Assembly: GCA_947463025.1 (NCBI GenBank)
Contig: CANHSE010000005.1
Coordinates: 1 to 34,207 of the forward strand
Source of the DNA: Comamonadaceae bacterium
Lineage (GTDB): Bacteria; Pseudomonadota; Gammaproteobacteria; Burkholderiales; Burkholderiaceae_C
Direction: 5' to 3'
Length of the DNA: 34,207 bases
Every line of letters starts with the position of its first letter. The first letter of the stretch is position 1. A model generated the notes under the pieces. That model was not told where the DNA came from. It worked only from the letters and a program-made list of their open reading frames with translations, and ran no database searches. This document shows positions 23,621-32,721 of the stretch, in pieces. A program made the translations under genes and the position numbers.

Positions 23621-26478
23621 CAGGCGTGGGCCCGGGCTTCGCCCGCGCCATACAAGTTGGATGTGCAGCGCCCGCAGATCGTCGGGTGGGCCGCGTCATG
23701 GCCGACGTCATCGCGCCAGTGCCAGCAACGCTCGCACTTCGTCGCTTGAGACGGGCTGGCTTTCACCGCCAGTGCCTCACCCGCCTGCAGCGTGATCGCC
23801 GAGGAGATGAAGACGAACTTCAGGTCCTCGCCCAGGCTGGATAGCAGGGCGTGATCGGTGGGCGGTGCGGTGAGGGAAAGGTCGGCCTGCAGCGAGGAGC
23901 CCACTTCGCCCTTTTCGCGCAGGGCCTCGACTTCCTTGTTGGCAGCGTCGCGGATCTCGCGGATGCGGTTCCATTTGGCCAGCAGGGCTTCGTCGGGGCC
24001 GCCGATCTCGGCATAGGTCTCGAAGAAGATGGAGTCGGAATCACCAAACAACTTCCACGCTTCTTCCGCGGTGAAACTCAGGAAGGGCGCCATCCACCGC
24101 AGCATCGCGTGCGTGATGTTCCACAGTGCGGTCTGTGCGCTGCGTCGGGCATGCGACTTCGGGCCGGTGGTGTAGAGGCGGTCCTTGAGGATGTCCAGGT
24201 AGAAGGCGCCCAGATCTTCGGAGCAATACACCTGCAGCTTGGCCACCACCGGGTGGAACTCATACACCTCGTAGTGGGCCAGCACCTCCGCCTGAAATTG
24301 CGCCGCGCGGCTCATGGCGTAACGGTCGATCTCGAGCATCTCCGAGACAGGCACCGCGTCCTTCGCCGGATCGAAGTCGCTTACGTTGGCGAGCAAAAAG
24401 CGCAGGGTGTTGCGGATGCGGCGATAGGCGTCGACCACGCGCGCCAGGATCTTGTCGTCGCCGGCGATATCACCTGAATAGTCGGAGGCAGCCACCCACA
24501 GGCGGATGATCTCGGCGCCCAGCTTCTCGCTGGTCTTTTGCGGATCGACGCCGTTGCCCAGCGACTTGGACATCTTGCGGCCCTGGCTGTCCACCGTGAA
24601 GCCGTGCGTGAGGAGGCCCCGGTAAGGCGCGCGGCCATACATCGCGCAGGCCGTGAGCAGCGAGCTGTGAAACCAGCCGCGGTGCTGGTCGTGGCCTTCG
24701 AGGTACAGGTCGGCCTCGGGGCCGCTCTCATGGCCCGCGCCGGCGTGCGAGCCCTTGAGGACGGTGGTGTGCGTGGTACCCGAGTCGAACCACACTTCCA
24801 GGATGTCGGTGCTCTTGGTGTAGTGCGGGGCATCGGCAGCCGCGCCGACGCGCGCCAGGATCTCCTCGGCGGACGCCTTGGACCAGGCCTCGATGCCGCC
24901 AGCCTCGACCATCTGCGCCGCGATGTCCAGGATCTCGGGTGTCTTGGGATGCAGCTCGCCCGAGTCCATATGCAGAAAGAAAGGCAGCGGCACGCCCCAA
25001 CTGCGCTGGCGCGAGATGCACCAGTCGGGGCGACCGGCGATCATGTCGCGCAGGCGGGCCTTGCCGTTCTCGGGATAGAACTGCGTCTCTTCGATGGCCG
25101 CGAGCGCCAGTTCGCGCAGCGTGCCGGGGGCCTTGTCCTTCGTGAACACGCCTTCGCCCGCGTCCATGCGGATGAACCACTGGGCCGCGGCGCGGTAGAT
25201 CACCGGCGACTTGTGGCGCCAGCAATGCGGGTAGCTGTGTGTGATGTTTTCGGTAGCAAACAGGCGCCCGGCTTCGCGCAAGGTGTCAATGACGACGGGC
25301 GCGGCCTTCCAGATGTTTTGGCCACCAAAAAGCGCGAGCTCCGGTGCGTAGCTGCCGTGGCCTTGCACTGGATTGAGGATGTCGTCGTAGGCGACGCCAT
25401 GGGCGACGCAGCTGTTGAAGTCCTCTACGCCATAGGCGGGGGCGGAGTGCACGATGCCCGTGCCGTCGTCGGCCGTGGCGTAGTCGGCGAGGTACACGGG
25501 CGAGAGGCGCCGGTAGGCGGCGTCCACGTCGTGCAGCGGGTGGCGAAAGTTCAGGCCGCCCAGTTTCTCGCCAGGGGTGGTGGCCAGCACCTGGCCCTCC
25601 AGGGCGTAGCGGGCCAGGCACTTCTCCACCAGGGATTCGGCCACCACGATCAAGCCGCGCGGCGTGTCCACCAGCGCGTAGACGATCTCGGGGTTCAGGT
25701 TCAGGGCCTGGTTGGCGGGCAGGGTCCAGGCGGTGGTGGTCCAGATCACGGCGTACGCCGGCTTGGCCAGGGTGGGCAGGTCAAAGGCAGCGGCCAGCTT
25801 CGCGGGCTCGTCGCACTCAAAGCCCACGTCCAGCGTCTGCGACTTCTTGTCCGCGTACTCGATCTCGAATTCCGCCAGGGACGAGCCGCAGTCGAAGCAC
25901 CAGTAGACAGGCTTTAGGCCGCGGTACACGAAGCCGCGTTCCATCACGCGCTTGAAGGCGCGGATCTCGTCGGCCTCGTTGCGCGGGGCCATGGTTTGGT
26001 AGGGGTGGTCCCAGTCGCCCAGCACGCCCAGGCGCTTGAAATCGGCCATTTGCAAGGCGATCTGCTCGGTGGCGAAGGCGCGGCTCTTGGCCTGCATCTC
26101 GTCGCGCGGCAGCTTGCGTCCGTGCTTTTTTTCGATCGCGTTCTCGATCGGCAGGCCATGGCAGTCCCAGCCCGGGATGTAGGCCGCGTCCAGACCCTTT
26201 AACTGACGCGACTTCACGATCATGTCCTTGAGGATCTTGTTGACCGCGTGCCCCATATGGATCTGCCCGTTGGCATAGGGCGGGCCGTCGTGCAGCACGA
26301 ACTTCTCGTGGCTGCAGCGCGCTTCGCGCAGTCGCTTGTACAGGCCCTTGTCCTCCCACTCGGCGACCCAGCCTGGCTCGCGTTTGGGCAAGTCGCCACG
26401 CATCGGGAAGGGCGTATCGGGGAGATTGAGCGTGGCGCGGTAATCGGTCGCCGGGGCGTTGTTCTTCGGATCGGACAT
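23620..26478 (-). CDS. ileS: Isoleucyl-tRNA synthetase
   Basis: This class I aminoacyl-tRNA synthetase of 952 residues charges tRNA-Ile with isoleucine. The HIGH motif is HMGH at 74-77, within [17 protein letters not shown], and KMSKS is at 635-639. The editing domain contains [14 protein letters not shown], and the C-terminus has a zinc-finger-like CERCWHWRD...CGRC of the proteobacterial type. I start at the ATG at 26478 ([20 protein letters not shown]); the track's earlier start is a TTG nine codons upstream that lies within the repeat element. It sits between ribF and lspA in the conserved Burkholderiales order. Confidence 0.98.
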   Translation of the reverse strand: MSDPKNNAPATDYRATLNLPDTPFPMRGDLPKREPGWVAEWEDKGLYKRLREARCSHEKFVLHDGPPYANGQIHMGHAVNKILKDMIVKSRQLKGLDAAYIPGWDCHGLPIENAIEKKHGRKLPRDEMQAKSRAFATEQIALQMADFKRLGVLGDWDHPYQTMAPRNEADEIRAFKRVMERGFVYRGLKPVYWCFDCGSSLAEFEIEYADKKSQTLDVGFECDEPAKLAAAFDLPTLAKPAYAVIWTTTAWTLPANQALNLNPEIVYALVDTPRGLIVVAESLVEKCLARYALEGQVLATTPGEKLGGLNFRHPLHDVDAAYRRLSPVYLADYATADDGTGIVHSAPAYGVEDFNSCVAHGVAYDDILNPVQGHGSYAPELALFGGQNIWKAAPVVIDTLREAGRLFATENITHSYPHCWRHKSPVIYRAAAQWFIRMDAGEGVFTKDKAPGTLRELALAAIEETQFYPENGKARLRDMIAGRPDWCISRQRSWGVPLPFFLHMDSGELHPKTPEILDIAAQMVEAGGIEAWSKASAEEILARVGAAADAPHYTKSTDILEVWFDSGTTHTTVLKGSHAGAGHESGPEADLYLEGHDQHRGWFHSSLLTACAMYGRAPYRGLLTHGFTVDSQGRKMSKSLGNGVDPQKTSEKLGAEIIRLWVAASDYSGDIAGDDKILARVVDAYRRIRNTLRFLLANVSDFDPAKDAVPVSEMLEIDRYAMSRAAQFQAEVLAHYEVYEFHPVVAKLQVYCSEDLGAFYLDILKDRLYTTGPKSHARRSAQTALWNITHAMLRWMAPFLSFTAEEAWKLFGDSDSIFFETYAEIGGPDEALLAKWNRIREIRDAANKEVEALREKGEVGSSLQADLSLTAPPTDHALLSSLGEDLKFVFISSAITLQAGEALAVKASPSQATKCERCWHWRDDVGHDAAHPTICGRCTSNLYGAGEARAHA

Positions 26479-26494
26479 GGCGGTGCGTTTCGGG

Positions 26495-26586
26495 GGCTTC
26501 GACAAGCTCAGCCCGAACAGTGCGGGGGAGGGGGCTGCGGTGGGCAGCAGGTCCTGCAGTCGTTCGCCCTGAGCCTGTCGAAGGGC
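26495..26586. repeat. Dispersed intergenic inverted repeat (REP-like) between ribF and ileS
   Basis: The left arm GGCTTCGACAAGCTCAGC continues with CCGAACAG, and the right arm CGTTCGCCCTGAGCCTG continues with TCGAAGGGC. They are imperfect inverted copies about 26 bases long, separated by some 40 G-rich bases. The core TTCGACA(A/G)GCTCAG...CGAAC is a sequence I recognise as dispersed in many high-GC beta- and gammaproteobacterial genomes. The left arm reaches within 20 bases of the ileS ATG, so it could form a large hairpin in the mRNA leader. Confidence 0.8.
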
Positions 26587-26607
26587 GGCGAACGGGCGGG
26601 CAGGTCG

Positions 26608-27606
26608 CTAAATTCGATCGCGCGTGGTCTGGCGGCGGGTGGAGGCGAAGAAACCGCGGGCGTCATCGCAGTCGCGGGCGATGCCGGACGTGAGAGCGTC
26701 CAGGCTCTCGTACTTCAACTCGTCGTGCAATTTGTGCAGGAGGTCCACCCGGACGATTTTACCGTAGGCCCCTTCGGCGCCCAGGTGGACCGGCCAGTCC
26801 AGGCAATGGGTCTCCAGCAGCACCCGCCCGCCATTGACATCGTTGGGGTCCAGGGAGGGCCGAATGCCCAGATTGGCCACGCCCTCCAGGGGTGCGGCAT
26901 CGAGCCCGTGCACATGGACCGCAAAGATGCCGCTGGCGGCCGGCTTCCAGTGAGAAAAGCGTAGATTGAGGGTGCGAAAGCCCAGATCTCGACCCAGCTT
27001 GCGCCCGTGCACCACATGGCCGCTGATGCTGTAGGGACGCCCCAGCAGGGTGGCGGCGGCCTGCATGTCGCCGCACGCCAGGGCGTCGCGCACCGCCGAA
27101 CTGGACACGCGCAGGGTGTGCACCTCGTAGCTGTTCATGCGGGCCACGTCGAAGCCCCCGGCCGCCCCGGCGGCGTCGAGCATCGCGTAGTCCCCGCTGC
27201 GTTTGGCGCCGAAGCGGAAATCGTCTCCCACCAGCACATAGCGCGCGCGCAGCCCCCGCACCAGCACCTCGTCGATGAAGGCCTGGGGCTGTTGGCTGGA
27301 CAGGCGTTCGTCAAAGGGGACGACGACGCATTGCGCCACCCCGCAGGCCGCCAGTTCGGTGAGCTTGTCTCGCAGTGTGGCGATGCGTGCGGGTGCCAGT
27401 TCGGGCTTGCGTAGCGCGCCTGCGAAGTAATCGCGTGGGTGCGGCTCGAACGTCAGCACGCAACTGGGCACCCGCCGGTGGCGGGCTTCGTTGTTCAAAA
27501 GAGCGAGCATGGCCTGGTGGCCCCGATGCACACCATCGAAATTGCCAATGGTCAGGGCGCAAGCCGGTGCGATGTCCGGGTGGTGGAAGCCGCGAAAAAT
27601 CTGCAT
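26608..27606 (-). CDS. ribF: Bifunctional riboflavin kinase / FAD synthetase
   Basis: This enzyme makes FMN from riboflavin and then FAD. It has 332 residues from the ATG at 27606. The N-terminal FAD-synthetase (nucleotidyltransferase) domain carries GNFDGVHRGH at 21-30 and SSSAVRDAL later. The C-terminal kinase domain begins about residue 190 (RPYSISGHVVHGRKLGRDLG) and includes LETHCLDW. The normal PTAN motif of the kinase reads RTLN here (LGFRTLNLRF), keeping Thr and Asn but not Pro and Ala. The start lacks a clear ribosome site. It is upstream of ileS in the same direction, with the repeat element between them. Confidence 0.97.
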   Translation of the reverse strand: MQIFRGFHHPDIAPACALTIGNFDGVHRGHQAMLALLNNEARHRRVPSCVLTFEPHPRDYFAGALRKPELAPARIATLRDKLTELAACGVAQCVVVPFDERLSSQQPQAFIDEVLVRGLRARYVLVGDDFRFGAKRSGDYAMLDAAGAAGGFDVARMNSYEVHTLRVSSSAVRDALACGDMQAAATLLGRPYSISGHVVHGRKLGRDLGFRTLNLRFSHWKPAASGIFAVHVHGLDAAPLEGVANLGIRPSLDPNDVNGGRVLLETHCLDWPVHLGAEGAYGKIVRVDLLHKLHDELKYESLDALTSGIARDCDDARGFFASTRRQTTRDRI

Positions 27607-27737
27607 CGCGAAGGATAGGTTTTGGGTTGTCGCCAGGGCCGGTGCCGCCGGCGCCACGCAGGTTCGCCGTCATTGAAAGAGGTTATATTGTCAGGGCTAA
27701 GTTGTTCCGTGGTTCGCGTCGTTCAAGGAGAAGTCGC

Positions 27738-28295
27738 TTGAAGGTGTTGAAGCTGTCGGCCCAGGGCCTGCCGCAATCCTGGATTTCGCTGGAGCAGGCC
27801 GTGCTGCATTACGCCGCCGACCAGGTCCGTTGGGAGGTGGGTGCGCAAGTGGCAGTCTTTCGCGGCGGTCACAACGCCGCCACCGGCGAGCAGTCGGTCA
27901 TCGCGGTCAGCAGCATCATCGGCACCAAGGGCGTTCCAAACATCAACCCCTTTGATCTCAAGCCTGGCCTCGCCAATAGCAAACTCTTTGCCCGCGACCG
28001 CAATACCTGCGCCTATTGCGGCTGCCAGCACCACGAATCCGAACTCACACGCGAGCACATCATCCCCTTCGCCCAAAACGGGCGCGACCACTGGATGAAC
28101 GTCGTCACCGCCTGCCGCGCCTGCAACCACCGCAAAAGCAGCCGTACCCCCGAGCAGGCCAACATGCCCCTGCTGTATGCGCCGTATGTGCCCAGTCTCT
28201 GGGAAGACTTCATCCTGCGTAATCGCCGCATCCTGGCCGACCAGATGGAGTTCCTGATGGCACACCTGCCGCGGACCTCACGCCTGTACGCCTGA
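27738..28295 (+). CDS. HNH endonuclease family protein
   Basis: I start this at a TTG (27738) because AAGGAG lies 7 bases before it and the resulting N-terminus (M)KVLKLSAQGLPQSWISLEQAV is the one I associate with the family. The track's 306-residue form begins inside the divergent ribF gene. The 185-residue protein has a zinc-type HNH domain: CAYC at 91-94, Glu106-His107 in TREHIIPFAQ, Asn121, and CRACNHRK at 126-133. The N-terminal 85 residues lack a recognised domain. No intron, restriction methylase or toxin partner is near. The gene looks like a conserved chromosomal one rather than a mobile nuclease; its role is unknown. TTATATTG near 27683 may belong to its promoter. Confidence 0.9.
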   Translation: MKVLKLSAQGLPQSWISLEQAVLHYAADQVRWEVGAQVAVFRGGHNAATGEQSVIAVSSIIGTKGVPNINPFDLKPGLANSKLFARDRNTCAYCGCQHHESELTREHIIPFAQNGRDHWMNVVTACRACNHRKSSRTPEQANMPLLYAPYVPSLWEDFILRNRRILADQMEFLMAHLPRTSRLYA

Positions 28296-28324
28296 GATCG
28301 AGTCGCAGGCCGCTTCGGGGGGTG

Positions 28325-29440
28325 CTAAGAGAACACCCCCGCCGTCTCCTTCATCCGCGCCGACACCTGCCCCAGGTGGTGCAGGCTATCGCCGAAGCTC
28401 AATTCGAGCTGCGTGAGCTTCTTGAAGTAGTGGCTGCCGATGTATTCGTCGGTCACCGCGATACCGCCATGCAGCTGCACGGCGTTCTGACCGACAAAGC
28501 GCATGGCCACCCCGAGCTGGTACTTGGCCCGTGCCATCGCCGTGCGGCGTTCCTCGGTCGGTGCGTTCAGTTTCAGGCTGGCGTAGTAGCTCATGGAGCG
28601 TCCCAGTTCCTGCTGCATCTTCATGTCCGCCATGCGATGGCGCAGGGCCTGAAAGCTCGCGATCGCCACGCCAAACTGCTTGCGCGTGTTCATGTAGTCG
28701 GCGGTGAGCGCCATGGTCTTATCCATCACGCCCACACCCTCGGCGCACACGGCGGCGATGCCGATGTCCACCGCGTGTTCCAAGGCAGTCAGCCCCTCGC
28801 GCGTGACCAGAGTCGCCGGCGCATCGGTCATCACCACCTCGGCGGCGCGGCTGCCGTCCTGCGTGATGTAGCCACGCGTGACCACGCCGGCACCCTGGCG
28901 CTGCACCAGCCACAGCCCCATCGTGCCCTGTGCCATCGCCGGCACCAGGAAGGCATCGGCATGGTCACCTGCGGGCACCACGCTTTTGGTGCCCCTCACG
29001 CGCCAGGTGTCGCCGGTTTGCGTGGCTTGCGTGTCGCATCGATCGAGTTGCCAGCGCGCCGCCCGCTCCTGGTGGGCCAGCACCACCAGCGCCTCGCCGC
29101 TCGCCATGCGAGGCAGCCACTGCGCCTGCACGTCCTGCGGCGCGTAGCCCGCGATCACGCCGCTGGCGATCAGGGTCTGGCTCAGGGGCTCGAGCACCAT
29201 GCCGCGCCCGAGTTCTTCCATCACCACCATGGCCTCGACCGCGCCCATGCCCATGCCGCCATGCGCTTCGGGGATATACAAGCCGGTCAGGCCCAACTCG
29301 GCCAGCTCGCGGTAGGCCGCGCCATCGAAGCCGCCCGCGCGCACCGCAGCGCGTCGCCGCTCGAAGTCGTAGCTGCGGTCCACCCACTTGCGTACCGCGT
29401 CGCGCAGTTGTTCCTGGTCGTCGGAAAAATCGAAGTCCAT
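28325..29440 (-). CDS. Acyl-CoA dehydrogenase small subunit (PimD-like)
   Basis: This FAD-dependent acyl-CoA dehydrogenase has 371 residues, starting MDFDFSDDQEQLRDAVRKWV. It has the usual helical N-terminus, a divergent middle domain (ALVVLAHQERAARWQLD, in place of the strong flavin motif), and a C-terminal domain with NTRKQFGVAIASFQALRHRMADM and QLHGGIAVTDEYIGSHYFK. The order and pairing with a larger acyl-CoA dehydrogenase immediately upstream match the pimeloyl-CoA dehydrogenase large/small pairs of Burkholderiales and Rhodopseudomonas. The substrate is probably a dicarboxylic or medium-chain acyl-CoA (inference from family naming). It lies 30 bases after the large-subunit gene. Confidence 0.93.
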   Translation of the reverse strand: MDFDFSDDQEQLRDAVRKWVDRSYDFERRRAAVRAGGFDGAAYRELAELGLTGLYIPEAHGGMGMGAVEAMVVMEELGRGMVLEPLSQTLIASGVIAGYAPQDVQAQWLPRMASGEALVVLAHQERAARWQLDRCDTQATQTGDTWRVRGTKSVVPAGDHADAFLVPAMAQGTMGLWLVQRQGAGVVTRGYITQDGSRAAEVVMTDAPATLVTREGLTALEHAVDIGIAAVCAEGVGVMDKTMALTADYMNTRKQFGVAIASFQALRHRMADMKMQQELGRSMSYYASLKLNAPTEERRTAMARAKYQLGVAMRFVGQNAVQLHGGIAVTDEYIGSHYFKKLTQLELSFGDSLHHLGQVSARMKETAGVFS

Positions 29441-29470
29441 ATCAGTTCCTTGAGGTGCGTGCGGACCGGA

Positions 29471-30652
29471 TCAACCGAGCACCGTTTGCGCCACGATATT
29501 GCGCTGCACCTCGTTGGAGCCGCCATAGATCGTGGTCTTGCGCATGTTGAAGTACGTGGCGGCCAGCGGCGCCAGACCGGTGGCACCGCCGGGGAAGTCG
29601 CCTTGCCAGCCCGCCTCCATCGCCTCGCGGATGAAGGGCAGGGCGTAGGGCCCGGCGGCCAGCATCATCAGCTCGGCGTAGCGTTGCTGGATCTCGCTGC
29701 CGCGGATCTTGAGCAGGCCCGCGATGTCCAGCGAGTTCTTGCCGGATTTTTCGGCCGACAGAACCCGCAGCACCAGCATCTCCAGGGCGACGATGTCCAC
29801 TTCCAGTTTGGCGATCTCGTCGCGAAAGCGAGTGTCGTCCCAGGCGCCTTCGGCCTTGGCGATGCGCTTTAAGCGCTCGAGCTCGCGCTTGGAGCGGTTC
29901 ACGTCGGCGATGTTGGTGCGCTCGTGCGACAGCAGGTGCTTGGCGTAGGTCCAGCCCTTGTTCTCCTCGCCCACCAAATTGCTCGCCGGCACTTCGACGT
30001 TGTCGAACCAGACCTCGTTCACCTCGTGCCCACCATCGAGCATGATGATCGGCCGCACCTGAATGCCCGGTGATTTCATATCGATCAACAGGAAAGAAAT
30101 GCCGGTCTGCGGCTTGCCCGAACTGTCGGTGCGCACCAGGCAGAAGATCCAGTCGCCGTATTGGCCCAAGGTGGTCCAGGTCTTTTGACCGTTGACGATG
30201 TATTTGTCCCCCTTGCGTTCGGCGCGGGTCTTGAGCGAGGCCAGGTCGGAGCCTGAGCCTGGCTCGCTGTAGCCCTGGCTCCACCACACATCACCCGATG
30301 CGATGCCGGGCAGAAAGCGCTGTTGCTGCTCGGGAGAGCCGAAGGCCATGATCACCGGCGCCACCATGACCGGCCCGAAGGGCACGACGCGCGGCGCGCC
30401 GGCCAGGGCGCATTCTTCTTCGAACAAATGCTTTTGCACCGCATTCCAGCCCGGGCCGCCGAACTGCTCGGGCCAGCCATGTCCGAGCCAGCCTTTCTTG
30501 CCCAGGATGCGCGCCCATCGCTGCATGTCCTCGCGCGTCAGGTGCAGGTTGTGGTGAACCTTGTGCGCAATGTCCTGCGGCAGGTTGGCGTGCACCCAGT
30601 CGCGCACGCTTTGTCGAAATGTCTGTTCTTCGGGTGTGAAAGCCAAATCCAT
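29471..30652 (-). CDS. Acyl-CoA dehydrogenase large subunit (PimC-like)
   Basis: This is the 393-residue partner of the downstream acyl-CoA dehydrogenase, starting MDLAFTPEEQTFRQSVRDWV. The flavin and substrate motifs are strong: WWSQGYSEPGSGSDLASLKTRA, YIVNGQKTWTTLGQYGD, and near the end TTIYGGSNEVQRNIVAQ. LLSHERTNIA contains a glutamate where isovaleryl-CoA-dehydrogenase-type enzymes keep their catalytic base, while the MCAD-type glutamate position near the C-terminus is Gly. Together the pair should catalyse alpha,beta-oxidation of an acyl-CoA and pass electrons to ETF. It is divergent from purN over 107 bases. Confidence 0.95.
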   Translation of the reverse strand: MDLAFTPEEQTFRQSVRDWVHANLPQDIAHKVHHNLHLTREDMQRWARILGKKGWLGHGWPEQFGGPGWNAVQKHLFEEECALAGAPRVVPFGPVMVAPVIMAFGSPEQQQRFLPGIASGDVWWSQGYSEPGSGSDLASLKTRAERKGDKYIVNGQKTWTTLGQYGDWIFCLVRTDSSGKPQTGISFLLIDMKSPGIQVRPIIMLDGGHEVNEVWFDNVEVPASNLVGEENKGWTYAKHLLSHERTNIADVNRSKRELERLKRIAKAEGAWDDTRFRDEIAKLEVDIVALEMLVLRVLSAEKSGKNSLDIAGLLKIRGSEIQQRYAELMMLAAGPYALPFIREAMEAGWQGDFPGGATGLAPLAATYFNMRKTTIYGGSNEVQRNIVAQTVLG

Positions 30653-30759
30653 GAGGGTGTCTCCAAGCCAGCGAAGTTTGTAGCACGCCCGTGCTTTTCT
30701 GCGTGTCCGTGGGGCGACAAGTCGGTGGCGGCGACGCGCTGGGGATAATCGGGACTTCC

Positions 30760-31341
30760 ATGAAGAATCTCGTGATCCTGATCTCCTCAGGCGGCTCCAA
30801 CATGGCCGCCCTTGCGCGCGCGGCGCGCCAGGACGACTGGGAGCGCCGTCTGGGTGCGCGCATCGCGGCCGTGATCAGCAACCGGCCCGATGCCCCCGGC
30901 CTGGACCTGGCGCGCGCACTGGGCCTGCCCACCGAGGTGGTCGACCATCAGCAGTTTGAGGGACGCGAGGCTTTCGACACCGCCCTCGCGGGCGCCATTG
31001 ACCTCCACCAGCCGGCGCTGGTGGTGCTGGCCGGCTTCATGCGCATCCTCACACCCGCCTTCGTGGCGCGCTACGCGGGGCGTTTGGTCAACATCCATCC
31101 GTCCCTGTTGCCTGCCTTCCCTGGCCTGCGCACGCACGCGCGGGCGCTGGAGGCTGGCTGTCGCTTCGCCGGGGCCACGGTCCACCGCGTCACCGCGGAT
31201 CTCGATCACGGTCCCATCCTCGATCAGGCCATCGTGCCGGTGATGCCCGATGACACACCCGAGTCCCTGGCCGCCCGTGTCCTGACCCAGGAGCACGTCC
31301 TCTATCCCCGGGCCATCGCCCGCCTGCTGCGTCCGTCGTAG
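30760..31341 (+). CDS. purN: Phosphoribosylglycinamide formyltransferase
   Basis: This is the third step of purine synthesis: it transfers a formyl group from 10-formyltetrahydrofolate to GAR. The ATG at 30760 gives 193 residues, a normal length. SSGGSNMAAL near the N-terminus binds the phosphate, and the catalytic residues are visible: Asn111 and His113 in LVNIHPSLLPAFPG, and Asp149 in TADLDHGPIL. A GATAAT hexamer ends about 11 bases before the ATG and may be a -10 element, implying a very short leader. The RsmB-type gene follows after 17 bases, so the two may be co-transcribed. Confidence 0.97.
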   Translation: MKNLVILISSGGSNMAALARAARQDDWERRLGARIAAVISNRPDAPGLDLARALGLPTEVVDHQQFEGREAFDTALAGAIDLHQPALVVLAGFMRILTPAFVARYAGRLVNIHPSLLPAFPGLRTHARALEAGCRFAGATVHRVTADLDHGPILDQAIVPVMPDDTPESLAARVLTQEHVLYPRAIARLLRPS

Positions 31342-31358
31342 CGCCCACCGATCGCCCC

Positions 31359-32615
31359 ATGCACCCCAAAGCCCTGCTTGAGGCCTGCGCCGAACTCGTC
31401 GGCCTGGTCTTGAAACTCGACCACCCGGCCGACGCCGTGGTCTCCCGCTACTTTCGCGACCATCGCCAACTCGGTCCGCGCGAGCGCGCCACCCTGGCAG
31501 AGACCGTCTACGCCGTGCTGCGACGCAAGTTGCAATTCGATCATTTCGCGCCTTCGGGCAGCGGCCCGCGCGAGCGGCGCATGGCTATCCTGGGCTTTGC
31601 CGGCCCGCGCGATTTCCTCAAGAGCGCGCTGTCCGACACGGAGAAGACCTGGCTCGATGCCTGCGACGCGGTGTCCGAGGCCGACCTCCTGGAGCGCCAT
31701 CGCCACAACCTGCCCGAGTGGCTGGTGCAGCCCCTGAAGGACCAGGTCGGCCCCGACTTCTGGCCGCTGGCCGAGAGCCTGCTGCGCCCGGCGCCCCTGG
31801 ACCTGCGGGTCAACGCCCTGGCCGACAAGCGCGAGGACGTGCGCAAGGAACTGGCGCGCGCTGGCATCCACGCCCAGCCCACACCCTATTCCCCCTGGGG
31901 CTTGCGCCTGGCCGACAAGCCCGCGCTCACGCGCCTGGAGGCTTTCACGCGCGGCGCCATCGAGGTTCAGGACGAGGGCTCGCAGATCCTGGCCGCCCTG
32001 CTCGACGCGCACCGCGGCGAGATGGTGGTGGACTTTTGCGCGGGCGCTGGCGGCAAGACCCTGGCCATCGGTGCTTGCATGCGTAACACCGGGCGTCTTT
32101 ACGCCTTCGACACCTCGGCCCATCGCTTGGACGCACTCAAGCCGCGGCTGGCCCGCAGCGGCCTGTCCAACGTGCACCCCGCCGCGATTGCCCACGAGCG
32201 CGATGACCGCATCAAGCGCCTGGCCGGCAAGATCGATCGGGTGCTGGTCGACGCGCCCTGCTCGGGGCTGGGCACCTTGCGTCGTAACCCTGACCTGAAA
32301 TGGCGCCAGTCTCCCGAGGCGGTGCAGGAAATGGCGGCCAAGCAACTGGCCATCTTGCGCAGTGCGGCCCGACTGCTCAAGCCCGGCGGGCGTCTGGTCT
32401 ATGCCACCTGCAGCTTGCTGCGCGAGGAGAACGAGGCCGTGGCCCAGGCCTTTGGCGAGCAGGAGACATGCTTTCGGCTACTGCCTGCGGCGCAGGCGCT
32501 CGCCCCCCTGAAGCTGGCGGACCCGGACGCCCTATGTAGCGGCGATTTCCTGCGTTTGTGGCCCCATCAGCATGCAACCGACGGCTTTTTTGCAGCTGTC
32601 TGGGTGCGCAAATAG
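31359..32615 (+). CDS. RsmB/NOP2-family RNA (cytosine-5) methyltransferase
   Basis: This 418-residue SAM-dependent methyltransferase has the family's two catalytic cysteines: Cys301 in VDAPCSGLGTLRRNPDLKW and Cys351 in YATCSLLREENE. The SAM-binding motif I is DFCAGAGGKT at about 225-234. An N-terminal helical region (about 1-65) resembles the RNA-binding NusB-like part of RsmB. It most likely methylates cytosine 967 of 16S rRNA or another rRNA or tRNA position. Burkholderiales often carry two such paralogues, the other one near fmt, so I do not assign rsmB. The ATG is 17 bases after purN. Confidence 0.94.
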   Translation: MHPKALLEACAELVGLVLKLDHPADAVVSRYFRDHRQLGPRERATLAETVYAVLRRKLQFDHFAPSGSGPRERRMAILGFAGPRDFLKSALSDTEKTWLDACDAVSEADLLERHRHNLPEWLVQPLKDQVGPDFWPLAESLLRPAPLDLRVNALADKREDVRKELARAGIHAQPTPYSPWGLRLADKPALTRLEAFTRGAIEVQDEGSQILAALLDAHRGEMVVDFCAGAGGKTLAIGACMRNTGRLYAFDTSAHRLDALKPRLARSGLSNVHPAAIAHERDDRIKRLAGKIDRVLVDAPCSGLGTLRRNPDLKWRQSPEAVQEMAAKQLAILRSAARLLKPGGRLVYATCSLLREENEAVAQAFGEQETCFRLLPAAQALAPLKLADPDALCSGDFLRLWPHQHATDGFFAAVWVRK

Positions 32616-32721
32616 GGCGGCGGGCCTGATATGAGTCAAAAAGTATCTGCTTTTCCGGGGTGGCTGAAGCCCTCGGCCGTAGAATCGCCCGATCCCACTT
32701 TGGACTTCAAAGACACTTTTT

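Noticed and set aside
24538-25917. 459-residue rightward ORF across ileS
   Set aside because: Antisense shadow of a housekeeping gene with no domain of its own.
27738-28295. Homing endonuclease or restriction nuclease in a mobile element
   Set aside because: There is no intron, intein, methylase, integrase or repeat boundary, and base composition matches the neighbours.
28322-29872. 516-residue rightward ORF across the acyl-CoA dehydrogenase pair
   Set aside because: Antisense shadow spanning two well-supported genes.
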